This document shows positions 1 to 9,989 of a stretch of 64,000 nt of DNA, piece after piece; positions within the stretch are counted from its first letter, which is position 1, and the number at the start of each line of letters is the position of its first letter. Location of the stretch: assembly GCA_009809945.1 (NCBI GenBank), contig WTPW01000421.1, positions 368,869-432,868 of the forward strand, written 5' to 3'. This DNA is from Gigaspora margarita (lineage: Eukaryota; Glomeromycota; Glomeromycetes; Diversisporales; Gigasporaceae). The position numbers and the translations under genes are program-made. Below the pieces are notes generated by a model that saw only the letters and a list, made by a program, of their open reading frames with translations, made no database searches and was not told where the DNA came from.

Positions 1-188
1 GAGGATTCTAACAAGCCCAAAATCGTTAAAATCCAATCACAGGATCCTAAGATCGAAATAAATTTGTGTTGCTATAAATGGGTTATAATTATTTAATAAA
101 TTATAGAACTTTTATAGTAACACTAATCTATTCCGATCACAGGATCCTGTGATTGGATTTTAACGATTTTGGACTCACTAGAATCCTC
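1..188. repeat. MITE-like palindromic inverted-repeat element
   Basis: The first ~58 bases and bases ~131-188 are near-perfect reverse complements. Both ends read GAGGATTCTA and contain an inner BamHI-type palindrome AGGATCCT. The middle is A+T-rich and non-coding. It looks like a short non-autonomous inverted-repeat element. The left edge coincides with the window start, so the element may begin further upstream and no target duplication can be checked. Confidence 0.75.
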
Positions 189-409
189 TTATTGAGAGGA
201 TCATTTTGGTAGTTGAATCATCAAATTTGGTCCAGTAGTTCAAAGTTATTAATTATTAAATTTTATTAATAAATTTATAATTTTGGTCAAAAATAATTTT
301 GCAACTTTGGCCGGAATTATGAAATTTTGGCCGGAATTACACCTGATACTTCAGCTGACCCACCCACCCACCCAGAAATCAGCTGATTTCTGGAAGCTCC
401 CTTATTTGA
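189..409. other. intergenic, no gene seen
   Basis: No supported gene. The motif TTTGGCCGGAATTA occurs twice in close tandem at about 306-340. An open frame over 283-480 starts at a non-ATG codon and runs into the next repeat, so it is not called. Confidence 0.5.
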
Positions 410-1405
410 CTTTTAATTTTTACGTACGTCGACTAGATTTTTTTAAAAAGTTTACTTTTTTTGATGAATGTAAAAATTAAAAGTTAAATAATAAAAAGTT
501 CACTATTTTGTATAAAAATTTCAGAGAATATGTATTTTAATCTTCTGAACATATTTACTTAAGCACTTATAATCGATTTACATAGTAAAATTTGGACTTT
601 ACTATGTAATAACTACTTACGATCACTAAAACACCTCTTCATAATGAGAGGTGTTTTAGCGATTGCAAGTGGTCAATACATAGTAAAGACTAAATTTTAT
701 TATGTAAATCGATCATAAGCGCTTAAGTGAATATATTCAGAAGATCAAAATACATATTCTCTGAAATTTTTATATAAATTAGTGAACCTTTAATTATTTA
801 ACTTTTAATTTTTATGTTCGTCAAATAGATTTTTTTAAAAACTTTTACTTTCTTTGATGAATGTAAAAATTAAAGTTAAATAATAAAAGGTTCACCAATT
901 TATATGACAATTTCGAAAAATATGTATTTTGATCTTCTGAATATATTTACTTAAGCACTTATGATCGATTTATATAATAAAATTTAGGCGTTACTATATA
1001 TCGATCACTTGCAATCGCTAAAACACCTCTCATCATGAATGAGGTGTTTTAGTGATCGTAAGTAGTCACTACATAGTAAAGTCCAAATTTTACTATGTAA
1101 ATCGACTATAAATGCTTAAGTAAATATGTTCAGAAGATTAAAATACATATTTCCTAAAATTTTCATACATATTAGTGAACTTTTTATTATTTAACTTTTA
1201 ATTTTTACGTTCGTCGAAAAAAGTAAACTTTTTTAAAAAAATCTAGTTGATGTACGTAAAAGTTAAAAGTCAAATAATAAAATGTTCTTCAAACTTGCTA
1301 AAATTTTACTGTATGTGTATTTTAATCTTCTGAAAAAGTTTACTTAAGCGATAATGATCGATTTACATAGTAGAATCTGGACTTTACTATGTAGCGACTA
1401 TTTTC
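410..1405. repeat. mirror-image array of a ~197-bp unit in alternating orientation
   Basis: One segment of ~195-200 bp is repeated about five times, with orientation flipping each time. The stretch is therefore a chain of palindromes centred near 447, 645, 838, 1033 and 1235. Odd centres are built on TTAACTTTTAATTTTTAC and its complement. Even centres are built on AACACCTC/GAGGTGTT. Each arm carries TACTTAAGC and TTTACTATGTA. A related single palindrome lies at 56213-56548. No coding capacity is seen. Confidence 0.8.
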
Positions 1406-1521
1406 GATCGTGGGGTAGCTCAAGTTTTTGAACCTACTTCAGGTTCAAATTTTGATTGGCTTTTATTGTTATATATATCACGTGACCCGAATTTCGTGTA
1501 ACCTAACCCTTGGTCAAAATT

Positions 1522-1962
1522 AAGGTGTCCAAGATTATGTGATGTGATATTATGTGCTTAATTTGCTATTTTTTCGCATCGCATATGCCTTGTATAAACA
1601 AGCAAAAAAAAGCATAAATCATGGGAATAAAAGCTGTTTGGTTGTTGGGAATATGTTAACTTCATCAGGCAAACTTTTATTTGTAATTTAGATAACAGAG
1701 TGGTGTTAGAATGTAGGTCCCGAAAAGTTCCAATGTAGAAAATGAATGAACTTAAATTGCGAGTATAAGTTAAGGTAAAATTTTTGGTGAATGTCCGAAA
1801 AATTCTGAAAAACAGAACTAAAAGAATTAATTACATATAATAAAAATCGCATAATCAACCTAATTGATCACATAATTTTAAATTTATTTTGCATCCATCA
1901 CATAATCAACCTTAGTTCGCCCGCATAATTTACCTCATCGCATCACATAATCCTAGACACCC
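1522..1962. repeat. terminal-inverted-repeat element with GCATAATTT-type subterminal motifs
   Basis: The left end (1522-1546) and right end (1939-1962) are inverted copies with the core GATTATGTGATG. Inside are several scattered CACATAAT/CATAATTT words. It is a non-coding element of ~440 bp. Similar CATAATTATGCA vocabulary occurs at 56618-57024. Confidence 0.6.
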
Positions 1963-2963
1963 TAGTCAAAATCTAAGAATCCAAAAGTCACGTGATCTTT
2001 GTTTGTACTATATTATATGTGACTAGGTCAGAAGGGTCAGAGTCTGGGCTGGGGGTATGAATACCAATTTTGGGGTACGATTACCAGTCCCCTAAAAATA
2101 TTATGCTTGCATTAACTTTTATTTGTTTTTTATTATATATATATATATATAGAAATAATGCACAAACATTAAATAAATTTTTTAAATTGTTATTATTAAT
2201 AAAGTTAAGAATCTAGACTTTTAATTTTTTGTATAAGATAATATATATATTAGCAGATTCAAGAATTGGACCTTTTTCAAGCACACAATTTTATATAATT
2301 TTGCATATTAAAATACTTTATCTCTAAGATCTAATAGATTGGCACTTATCTAATAGATTTATTTATATTGATCAGTTATTTGTTGATGATCTAACCATTA
2401 TCTAACCAATAAATTTTTGTAAACAATCATAATTGAGAACTATTTTTAGAGCACAATTTCAATTCTGTAAACCGCTAATATGACCAAGAATATTATATAC
2501 CTTATGGACAAAAATCTCTGATTATTTAATATAAGTATTAGGATAAATAAATTTAAGCCAATCCTTTATATAATATTAGATAATTATTGAGTATAAAAAT
2601 AACTATTTAATTAGAAATTATAAGCCCAGTTATGAATTTCTTATATGTTACTTATGAATTTTTTATGTATATAATCTAGTTACAATTTTTCATAAGTGCA
2701 CTCTATTAGGACTATAAATAAAATCAAAAGTGCACATCTAGAGATAGCATGCATTTATAAAGAGCAAATTATAAAAAGCTTTTATAAATTGGGACCAGAT
2801 ATTATTGTGCACTTAGAGAGAATTTATATAATTCATGTACTTAGAGAAGTGCACTTAGAGAGATCTGACTATACTTATAAATTTTTGTATATATGTATTT
2901 AATTTACTTATAAATTTTTATATAATTATATAATTTGATCACTTTGCTACTATTATAATTTTT
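1963..2963. other. A+T-rich intergenic stretch, no gene seen
   Basis: No coding sequence is recognisable. It contains an (AT)n run near 2133-2152 and a few repeats of GTGCACTTAGAGAG near 2700-2860. The only open frame (2696-2902) lacks an ATG start and resembles no known protein. Confidence 0.5.
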
Positions 2964-3223
2964 AAATATATGGGGTTGAGTCAATAGAAATCAAGCCAAT
3001 TTTTTATAATAAAATTTTTTTGAAACTTTGAACAGAAATAATTTAACAAAAATTTAATCAAATTTGATAAACTTTTTTTTAAATCAATTTTATATATTTA
3101 TAGAATTAATTTAAAAAATTTTATCAAATTTGATCAAGTTTTTGTTAAGTTATTTTAATTTAAACTTTTAAAAAAAGTTATTAAAAATTTGCTTGATTTC
3201 TATTGACTCACCCCATATATTTT
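2964..3223. repeat. MITE of the GAGTCAATAGAAA family
   Basis: Ends at ~2964-3005 and ~3180-3223 are reverse complements and contain GAGTCAATAGAAATCAAG and its complement next to CCCCATATAT. The inner part is also roughly palindromic around AAATTTGAT. Related elements lie at 21417-21655 and 55229-55475. Confidence 0.7.
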
Positions 3224-3235
3224 TATAATAATATT

Positions 3236-3574
3236 AGGCTATGCAAAGTTAATTTTTATTTTGTATAACCTGGTGTTTTAAAATTCCAGTTAGCAGGTTG
3301 GATTTTTTTAAAAAATTAACTTTGAATAGTTTATATTAATTCATGTTGATAACTAAAATCATACAAAGTTAATTTTTTAGTTTGTATAACATATAATTAG
3401 AATTTTTTAGACCTATCAGGTAATTCTAGAAAATTAAGGTTATTATCAGGTAATACTGTAAAAAAAATTAAATATCAAAAAATGGAATAATTGGTACAAT
3501 AGAAATTTTAAAAAAAAAATTAGAAAAATTGGGTTAGTGGACTATGCAAAAAAAAAATTAACTTTGCATAGCCT
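3236..3574. repeat. MITE with AGGCTATGCAAAGTTAA ends
   Basis: The left end AGGCTATGCAAAGTTAATTT and the right end TTAACTTTGCATAGCCT are inverted copies. Internal partial copies of AAAGTTAATTTTT with TTTGTATAAC recur. No ORF. Confidence 0.75.
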
Positions 3575-3627
3575 TATAAAAACAAATTAATAAAATTAAG
3601 CCAGATCTGAATTATTAAATTTACAAC

Positions 3628-3852
3628 TAATTTGAAAATCAGTAGGACACTTAAAAATTTTCTTATTTTCAAAACCTATTGGTTTCATTTTATGAATCAT
3701 TTAACTTTTTAGAAATCATATTGCCATTATTAAATTTAAGTTTTGAAGACTGTGATATAGTTTCTAAAAAATTAGATAATTCATAGAACAAAACTAAAAG
3801 GTTTCAAAACAAGAAAATTTTTCAAGTATCTACTAATTTTCCAATTAGCTAT
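3628..3852. repeat. palindromic element
   Basis: The arms at ~3628-3725 and ~3755-3852 pair along their length. Markers are AATTTGAAAATCAGTAG/CTACTAATTTTCCAATT and TTTTCAAAACCTATTGG and its degenerate complement. The result is a decayed, non-coding foldback of ~225 bp. Confidence 0.6.
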
Positions 3853-4004
3853 AATAATTATAAACTTCAAATAATGTTTTAAAAAGTAGACAAAATTTAT
3901 ATAAGTATTTTGATTTATATCAAAGTTCCTGCTATGGAGATAGGTTTTTTATTCAAGCCTTGGATTATGAGGTCCTTTTTGGCACCCTGACATTTGTTAT
4001 ATAG

Positions 4005-4703
4005 TGTTGACCTATGAAAATACACAAAAACGGGCATAACTCTCGATCTAATAATCAGAATTCGATGAAACAACTACCATTCGACTCAGCTCGACGAGAC
4101 GATTCGAATGAGCTATAGAACATCTCTGTACGACCATTGGTTGCCAAGATCGGAACCAATGAATAATCAAGTATAGGATCTACAATTTGATTGGCTAGGA
4201 GATCTACTGCGCGCCAAAGTGCATATATGGCATTTATAAAACATGTCATNTTTATAGCATATATACTCTATATTTTATTTATAACACATATGTCATTTAG
4301 TTCATATATTACATTTATATTATTTATACTATATATTTTATTAGTAGTAGATATAGCATTTATTGCACATGTAATAGATATAGCCCGTTACATTTGTGAA
4401 AAACAAAAATGTATAAAAGCAGCCGATGTNGACCCCAAGTTCAACATCGANTCTTCATACTCTTTNAATAAATAAANNNTTTATTNACTACANAAATTAA
4501 ACAGTTACTAGTATCTTCATATACTTTTAATTGTTGCCTCTTTCATAATTGCAAATTACCATAAATCTTCTTTGTTAAGTTTTCTTGAAAAACACCTTTC
4601 GACTTAGTTAAATTACAGTAACAAGTGAGGTTACACAAAGTGATCACTGTCTACGATCGCTCTAGTTACCTACTATCTTTAAAGAAGTGGATATAGGATA
4701 ACA
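4005..4703 (+). repeat. 5' LTR
   Basis: Starts TGTTGACC and ends ATAACA. It contains a U3-like A+T-rich stretch of imperfect CATTTATA/ACATGTCATTTATA repeats, a TATA-like TATAAAAG at 4412-4419 and AATAAA polyadenylation-like signals near 4466-4476. Several bases are N. The open frame inside (4191-4475) has no ATG start and is not treated as a gene. Confidence 0.92.
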
Positions 4704-4706
4704 AAT

Positions 4707-4724
4707 TGGTGGTGACTGTGAGAT
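4707..4724 (+). other. putative primer-binding site
   Basis: TGGTGGTGACTGTGAGAT starts four bases after the 5' LTR end. Its leading TGG would pair with a tRNA CCA tail, as in gypsy elements. The primer tRNA cannot be named from the window. Confidence 0.55.
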
Positions 4725-5045
4725 ACTTTCTCCACCCTTGCATTAAATTTTGAAAACCCAAAAATCGGATTTTGGACTTCGTGGAACATTTTCCACTAAG
4801 TAAACTCGATCAATTTTGCTCTGTTTGAGCTAAATTTGGACTGCATACTCTTTGAAAGATTCCGCAACTTTTCTACTAAGCTTATCTTAGTACGAAAATC
4901 TAACCGGGATTCAGAAATCGTGTTGACAGCATTTTCTTACAGACGATCTGCAAGAAGGAAACTCTTGGTCACATGACTTCTGTCAAGAAATAAACCTTGA
5001 GAACTAAATATTGGAACTTAACAACCCAACCCAAAGTAATACTGG

Positions 5046-5264
5046 ATGCCTAGGAAAGGTATTGCCACTTCAAAAACACCAGAACACATTGAAAATACTC
5101 TTGTATGGAAGGCTCCCTTCTACAAGAAATATTTGGAACAAGAATTGGAAAAATTAGTAGAATCCTCTGAACAACCAGACAGAACCATTGTCTTTTCTTT
5201 GCAAACCTTGAGATTAGCAGATTTATACTGCACCCAATTAAACCAAACCAAAGCCTTTGATTGA
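5046..5264 (+). CDS. short leader ORF upstream of gag (unknown function)
   Basis: This 72-codon ORF starts at an ATG about 340 bp inside the element and ends at a TGA that overlaps the start of the next open frame. The product is charged and compositionally protein-like, with a Lys/Glu-rich centre (YLEQELEKLVESSEQ). I recognise no domain. It could be the true N-terminus of a frame-broken gag precursor or a separate small ORF. Codon use resembles the rest of the element, and it sits on the coding strand directly before gag. Function unknown. Confidence 0.45.
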   Translation: MPRKGIATSKTPEHIENTLVWKAPFYKKYLEQELEKLVESSEQPDRTIVFSLQTLRLADLYCTQLNQTKAFD

Positions 5265-5326
5265 TAAAATTTTTATTTTCTTTTCTTATTTTTTTATTAT
5301 TATTATTATTATTATTTTATTATTTT

Positions 5327-6496
5327 ATGCAATTTAACTATCAAGAATACATACAGAAATTAGTAACACACCATCAAGAACACTATATAGGAGCCACCTT
5401 AAGTCAAACAGACGATTCTTGTAAAATTTGCTACCCTGTAACNACTACTGTTCCTAGAAACTTTCTAAATTTCTATCGTTGGTATTGTGCCCAATATCCT
5501 GCTAGTGACTTTTCTGGAAAATCTTTAGAATACTTTCACCAAATATCTCAAATTTATACCCAATTTAACCTACCTCAGTTTAAAAATACTATATTCAGAT
5601 TTATTTTTAGCTTTAGATATTCTTCTTCCTCTGGCAACCTTACTGATATTATTCGTAGTATATCTGTCTTAACTGTATTTACTAGTTGTTTCTTTAAAGA
5701 CCCTTTTACTTTAAAAGATTCAGATTTCCACGACGATTGTTTTCACGAAGATTTTGAGGATTATAGTGCCTCTTTTCAAAACCTTTATACTTTAACACCT
5801 ATTAACACACCACAACCTAGTCCTATCCTATTACCTGCATGTTTATCTACTCTCCCTCTATTACCTATCAACGCAATGTCTACTGCTGATGATGTTTTGG
5901 ATTATTTGAGAGACCATGAAAAGGGAGGCATGTTATTAAGAATTGTACCATTTAAAGGAGATGGAACCCAAGACCCTCTTATCTGGTTAGAAGATTTTAA
6001 CAAAGCTAGTCAAGCAAATAAATGGAATTTGGCTAGAAGGAAAGATATCCTTGCTGCCTTCTTAAGAGATAATGCTGAAGATTGGACCACTACAGTTAAT
6101 GATTATGATGATCCAGGAACTGATTGGGATGCTATTCAAACAGCTTTTAAAAACTCATTTTGTACTCAACGATGGCAAAATAAATGGCTTAGAGACTTGG
6201 ATACCTTGAAACAAGGCCCTGAAGAACCTATTGACTCTTATTATAGTCGATTTAAAAGATTAACTACAAGAGTAGCTGCTAGAGCTCAACTCCAGGATGC
6301 CCAAAAATTATATTACTTTAAAAAGGGATTACGACCTGCAACCCTTCCAATTCTTCTCACCCATAACCCCAATACATTAAATGACCTTCTTGAACTTGCT
6401 AGAACCTACGAGCAAGGAGCTGACTTTGCTACCAATGCTGACCTGGTGTGGATAATCCTAATATTGCTACCTATGAAAAGGAGATTGAACAGTTAA
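5327..6496 (+). CDS. gag: Gag-like capsid polyprotein
   Basis: The frame is open from about 5261, but the first ATG is at 5327, preceded by a Phe/Leu-rich run. The second half, from an internal Met at 5876, has the look of the retrotransposon gag family: a PFKGDGTQDPLIWLEDF block, then AAFLRDNAEDW and a RFKRLTTRVA stretch. This domain forms the capsid that packages element RNA. The zinc knuckle that normally ends Gag is absent from this frame and lies in the next ORF, which overlaps by 49 bases in the -1 frame. A duplicated TG dinucleotide near 6448 could explain the frame change as a mutation. A programmed shift is less likely because no good slippery heptamer is visible there. Confidence 0.85.
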   Translation: MQFNYQEYIQKLVTHHQEHYIGATLSQTDDSCKICYPVXTTVPRNFLNFYRWYCAQYPASDFSGKSLEYFHQISQIYTQFNLPQFKNTIFRFIFSFRYSSSSGNLTDIIRSISVLTVFTSCFFKDPFTLKDSDFHDDCFHEDFEDYSASFQNLYTLTPINTPQPSPILLPACLSTLPLLPINAMSTADDVLDYLRDHEKGGMLLRIVPFKGDGTQDPLIWLEDFNKASQANKWNLARRKDILAAFLRDNAEDWTTTVNDYDDPGTDWDAIQTAFKNSFCTQRWQNKWLRDLDTLKQGPEEPIDSYYSRFKRLTTRVAARAQLQDAQKLYYFKKGLRPATLPILLTHNPNTLNDLLELARTYEQGADFATNADLVWIILILLPMKRRLNS

Positions 6497-9400
6497 CCAA
6501 GCAAATGAATCAGATGTCATTAAACTATGCATCTATTGCCTCTGCCTTGAGTGCCCAAACTGAACCACAATATNGCNCAAAACAAACCAAGCAATTCTAC
6601 CAGAAACCAAGGCCTACCAATAATTCTCGCCCAAATATTATTTGCTATCAATGTAGTGAACAAGGACACTATGCAAGAGACTGCATGGCTGAACGTCTTC
6701 CAACCAAAGAGCAACGTTATCAAATGAATTCTCGACCCCAAATAAAGCAGAAGATTCATTATGCTGCTGTAGAGGAAGAATACTACTCAGATGAGGATGA
6801 GGTCTATGTTACTCGTGCCCCTCGTCCTAAACCTTATAATACTAATCGCAAAGTGCAAAAAGAAGCCCAAAGAGAAGTTCAAAAGAAGTCAGAATCCCAA
6901 AAAGAAATCAAATTGAGAACCAGAACTGCACAGGCTAATGAACCTGAATTTGAGGATATGATAGAAGAACCCATTGAAGTCCTTAAACCTACTAAAGCAC
7001 CTAAGAAAAAGATCCAAAAACTTCTATCTGTAATTGACCAATTGGAGCCCTATGATATCTCCAAGGATCTTTTGAACAGACAAGCCCAAGCTACCTATGG
7101 ACAGCTGCTGCAATACCCTAACCAACGTAAAAATCTTGCCCAGACCATGAAGAGAGGTAATGCCCCTATTACTGAAGCCAACTATGTGGAATTAGGACCT
7201 AAAAGAAAAACTGTAGCTATGAGATGCCATGTCAATATTAAAGGACAACCAGTAGTTGCCATACTTGACTCTGGTGCTGCTGTTAGCATCATTACTGCCA
7301 AGTTAATGAAGAGATTAGGATTAAAAATTAACCAAGAATCCAAGACTATTGTTGTAACTGCTAATGGACAAAGAGAAAAAGCATTAGGATCCATTAATGA
7401 TGTGAAGATTACCCTCCAAAATATTGCAATCCCTATTGATTTGCAAGTTATAGAATCAAAAGATGAGATCCTCTTGTTGGGAACTGATTGGTTCAACAAG
7501 TCCAGAGCAAACCTTGATTTTGATAACTATACCTTAAAGATTCGCTACTTAGGAAAAAGAGCTACTATTTATACTACTCATGTAAGTGATGAACCTGTAC
7601 CTGAAGAATTTGAAGAATTCACTGATGAGGATGAATGGATCGATGAAATTGAACAAGATGAAATAGAAACTTACTATACTGAAGAAGGAGACCAAGAAGA
7701 AGAAAACATGTTCTTTAACCCATGGACGGAGGTTATTTCTGAAAAGAACCCAGCTGCCTATGTTGCTTTTACAGCTGAAGTCAATGTCCAACCCTCCACC
7801 ATGCAAATTAATACTGCCCTTTCTAACTCTGAAAAAAAGATTGCAGAAAAGATTCTTCTTAACAACAGCTACATTTTTGCAGAAAACATTTCTGAAGAAG
7901 GACAAACTTTGGAACTTGGACAAACCAGTGAAGTTTGCCATGAAATTTATACCCCTGATGCCCATCCAATTAAACAAAGAGCATATAGAGCCTCCCCAGA
8001 TGACCAAGAATTTCTTAAAAAGGAAATAGAGGAAATGGAAAAGAGAGGAATTATTAGAGAATCCTGTAGGCCATGGTCTTCTCCTGTGGTTATTGTACCT
8101 AAAAAGAATAGAAAGAAGAGACTTTGCATTGACTATCGCAAGTTAAATGCAGTCACAGAAAAAGATGTCTACCCTCTACCTGACATTAATGAAATCCTAT
8201 CTGTCTTTGAAGGAGCCCAATGGTTTACTAGCTTAGATTTGGCTAGTGGATATTGGCAAGTTGCTGTAAATGAAAAGGATAAAAAGAAAACTGCTTTCAT
8301 TACTAGACAAGGGATGTATGAGTTCAATGTGATGCCCTTTGGACTATGCAATGCCCCTGCTACCTTCCAAAGATTAATGGACAAGATCCTTCGCCCATTT
8401 ATCAACAAGTTTGTAGTAGTGTATCTGGATGATATCACTATTTATTCAAGTACATTTGAAGAACATTGTCAACACCTCCAAACTGTATTTAATACCTTAG
8501 AAGAAGCTAACCTAAAACTGAACACAGAAAAGTGTTTCTTCTTTTTAAATGAAATCAAATTTTTAGGACATATTGTAGGAAAAGATGGAGTNANACCTGA
8601 TGANGAAAAGATTGCTAAAGTGAAAAACTTTCCTAGACCCACCACTATTCGACAAATTAGAGGATTCCTAGGACTTGCTTCTTATTACAGGAAGTTTATC
8701 AAAGAATTTTCCAAAATTGCCAAACCTCTTAATCTCTTATTACAAAAGGACCAACCCTATCATTGGGGTGATGAACAAGAAAAAGCTTTCCAAACCTTGA
8801 AGGACCATCTTGTCTCTGCACCAATTCTACAATATCCTGACTTTAACCAACCCTTCTACGTCNATACTGATGCTTCACAATCTGGTCTAGGAGCTNTACT
8901 AGCTCAAATANATGAAAATAAAAGAGAGCATGTCATTGTATATGCTAGCAGAAGCCTATCAAAAGCTGAACAAAATTACTCCNCTANAGAATTNGAATGC
9001 TTAGCTNTAGTGTGGGCNGTTGAACACTTCCATCAATATCTAGGAGGAAACCACTTCTACCTTGTTACTGATCATGCAGCCTTAAAATGGCTTAGAACTA
9101 CCAAACTGGTTGGAAAAAGAGCCAGATGGATCATGCNNCTAGAACCCTATAATTTNACTATAATNCATAGAGNAGGAAGGAAACATNACAATGCAGATTC
9201 CNTATCAAGAATGTATNAACCAGAGGAATTGTCAGAAGAAGAGCAAGAAGTAAACATGTTTGATCTCCCTACAGAACAAGAAGCTTTCGATGCATTTCTT
9301 GCAGGAAGACCCATTACTATTCCAATGGATGAAGAAGAAGAAGTCTACTATCTTGGAGATATTGAAGAACTTGATGAAGAGAAAGTCTATCCTACTCTTG

Positions 9401-9738
9401 AAGACTTCTATCTAAGCAATCTTTGGGATAATTTTGAATCTCTTCCAGAAGCAGAAGAATACCTGATGATCTATGCTCTAACCTATGAGGAGGAAGAACT
9501 TCTCTGGAGATATGAAGTTTTTGACTCAGATGTTATAACTTTCTTCAACCAACAGGGTAATCTAAATTTTATCCAGATGATGAAAACCCTTATAGCAGAT
9601 TATACCAGTGAATTTGAGAAATATGAAGAAGCAAGAAAATGGAGATTAGAGTATGACCAAGAAAAAAAACAAAATGGAATGAACCTGAGGAACAGGAACC
9701 TAAAACCCAAAAAGGTGCCAGAACAGTACAGGACCTAG
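6448..9738 (+). CDS. pol: Gag zinc knuckle + Pol (protease, reverse transcriptase, RNase H)
   Basis: The ORF has no ATG at its edge and reads on from gag in the -1 frame. Domains, numbering the first codon as 1: CCHC zinc knuckle C66-C69-H74-C79; retropepsin-type aspartic protease with DSGA at 274-277; reverse transcriptase with SLDLASGYWQ (D597), MPFGLCNAPATFQ and YLDD at 659-662 supplying the metal-binding aspartates; RNase H with TDAS (D808) and VTDHAALKWL. The order and motifs are those of Ty3/gypsy elements, whose RT and RNase H copy the RNA into cDNA. An acidic tail follows (runs of Glu near 935-1010). About twenty codons contain N, including one next to the RNase H aspartate. The stop at 9736-9738 appears premature, because the reading continues in the -1 frame beyond an A-run at 9661-9669. 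Confidence 0.95.
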   Translation: MDNPNIATYEKEIEQLTKQMNQMSLNYASIASALSAQTEPQYXXKQTKQFYQKPRPTNNSRPNIICYQCSEQGHYARDCMAERLPTKEQRYQMNSRPQIKQKIHYAAVEEEYYSDEDEVYVTRAPRPKPYNTNRKVQKEAQREVQKKSESQKEIKLRTRTAQANEPEFEDMIEEPIEVLKPTKAPKKKIQKLLSVIDQLEPYDISKDLLNRQAQATYGQLLQYPNQRKNLAQTMKRGNAPITEANYVELGPKRKTVAMRCHVNIKGQPVVAILDSGAAVSIITAKLMKRLGLKINQESKTIVVTANGQREKALGSINDVKITLQNIAIPIDLQVIESKDEILLLGTDWFNKSRANLDFDNYTLKIRYLGKRATIYTTHVSDEPVPEEFEEFTDEDEWIDEIEQDEIETYYTEEGDQEEENMFFNPWTEVISEKNPAAYVAFTAEVNVQPSTMQINTALSNSEKKIAEKILLNNSYIFAENISEEGQTLELGQTSEVCHEIYTPDAHPIKQRAYRASPDDQEFLKKEIEEMEKRGIIRESCRPWSSPVVIVPKKNRKKRLCIDYRKLNAVTEKDVYPLPDINEILSVFEGAQWFTSLDLASGYWQVAVNEKDKKKTAFITRQGMYEFNVMPFGLCNAPATFQRLMDKILRPFINKFVVVYLDDITIYSSTFEEHCQHLQTVFNTLEEANLKLNTEKCFFFLNEIKFLGHIVGKDGXXPDXEKIAKVKNFPRPTTIRQIRGFLGLASYYRKFIKEFSKIAKPLNLLLQKDQPYHWGDEQEKAFQTLKDHLVSAPILQYPDFNQPFYVXTDASQSGLGAXLAQIXENKREHVIVYASRSLSKAEQNYSXXEXECLAXVWXVEHFHQYLGGNHFYLVTDHAALKWLRTTKLVGKRARWIMXLEPYNXTIXHRXGRKHXNADSXSRMYXPEELSEEEQEVNMFDLPTEQEAFDAFLAGRPITIPMDEEEEVYYLGDIEELDEEKVYPTLEDFYLSNLWDNFESLPEAEEYLMIYALTYEEEELLWRYEVFDSDVITFFNQQGNLNFIQMMKTLIADYTSEFEKYEEARKWRLEYDQEKKQNGMNLRNRNLKPKKVPEQYRT

Positions 9739-9989
9739 CAGTTGTTAAATGGACCCTACATGATGACCTATCTCAAACCCTTCTTGACAGTATTCGACCA
9801 CATGAACAAATGACCTTCTCAGCTAAAGGAATACAATATGATAACCAATTTTGTACTTGGTATTATATTGAGCATATTAGTGACAGATTTCGTACAAAAA
9901 ACAAAGGAAAAGGCCTTACTAAAGATTGGAAAGGTCCCTGCGCCCAATGTTGGTGTGGAAATAACATCAGCAAATTTATAATAGTGTAA
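9665..9989 (+). pseudogene. continuation of Pol C-terminal tail in -1 frame, cut by insertion
   Basis: In the frame starting at positions divisible by 3, translation is open upstream of the A-run at 9661-9669 and continues past the pol stop. It gives a hydrophilic segment (QDLAVVKWTLHDDLSQTLL) and then a Cys cluster CAQCWCGN. The open frame runs into the inverted-repeat insertion at ~9965 and stops at 9987-9989. I infer this was contiguous with the segment starting at ~11764. The -1 offset follows GAA AAA AAA CAA, an A-AAA-AAA heptamer. It may therefore be a programmed -1 site or a simple indel. Confidence 0.6.

Noticed and set aside
410..1405. CRISPR-like array from regular spacing
   Set aside because: Orientation alternates, units are ~197 bp with no unique spacers, there are no cas genes, and the DNA is eukaryotic.
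4191..4475. 94-codon hydrophobic open frame in each LTR (also 14216-14500)
   Set aside because: No ATG start. It translates imperfect A+T-rich repeats of the U3 region, and its presence in both LTRs follows from duplication.
6520..8438. Several minus-strand and alternate-frame ORFs inside pol
   Set aside because: They are antisense or frame shadows of the clearly coding RT/protease frame.
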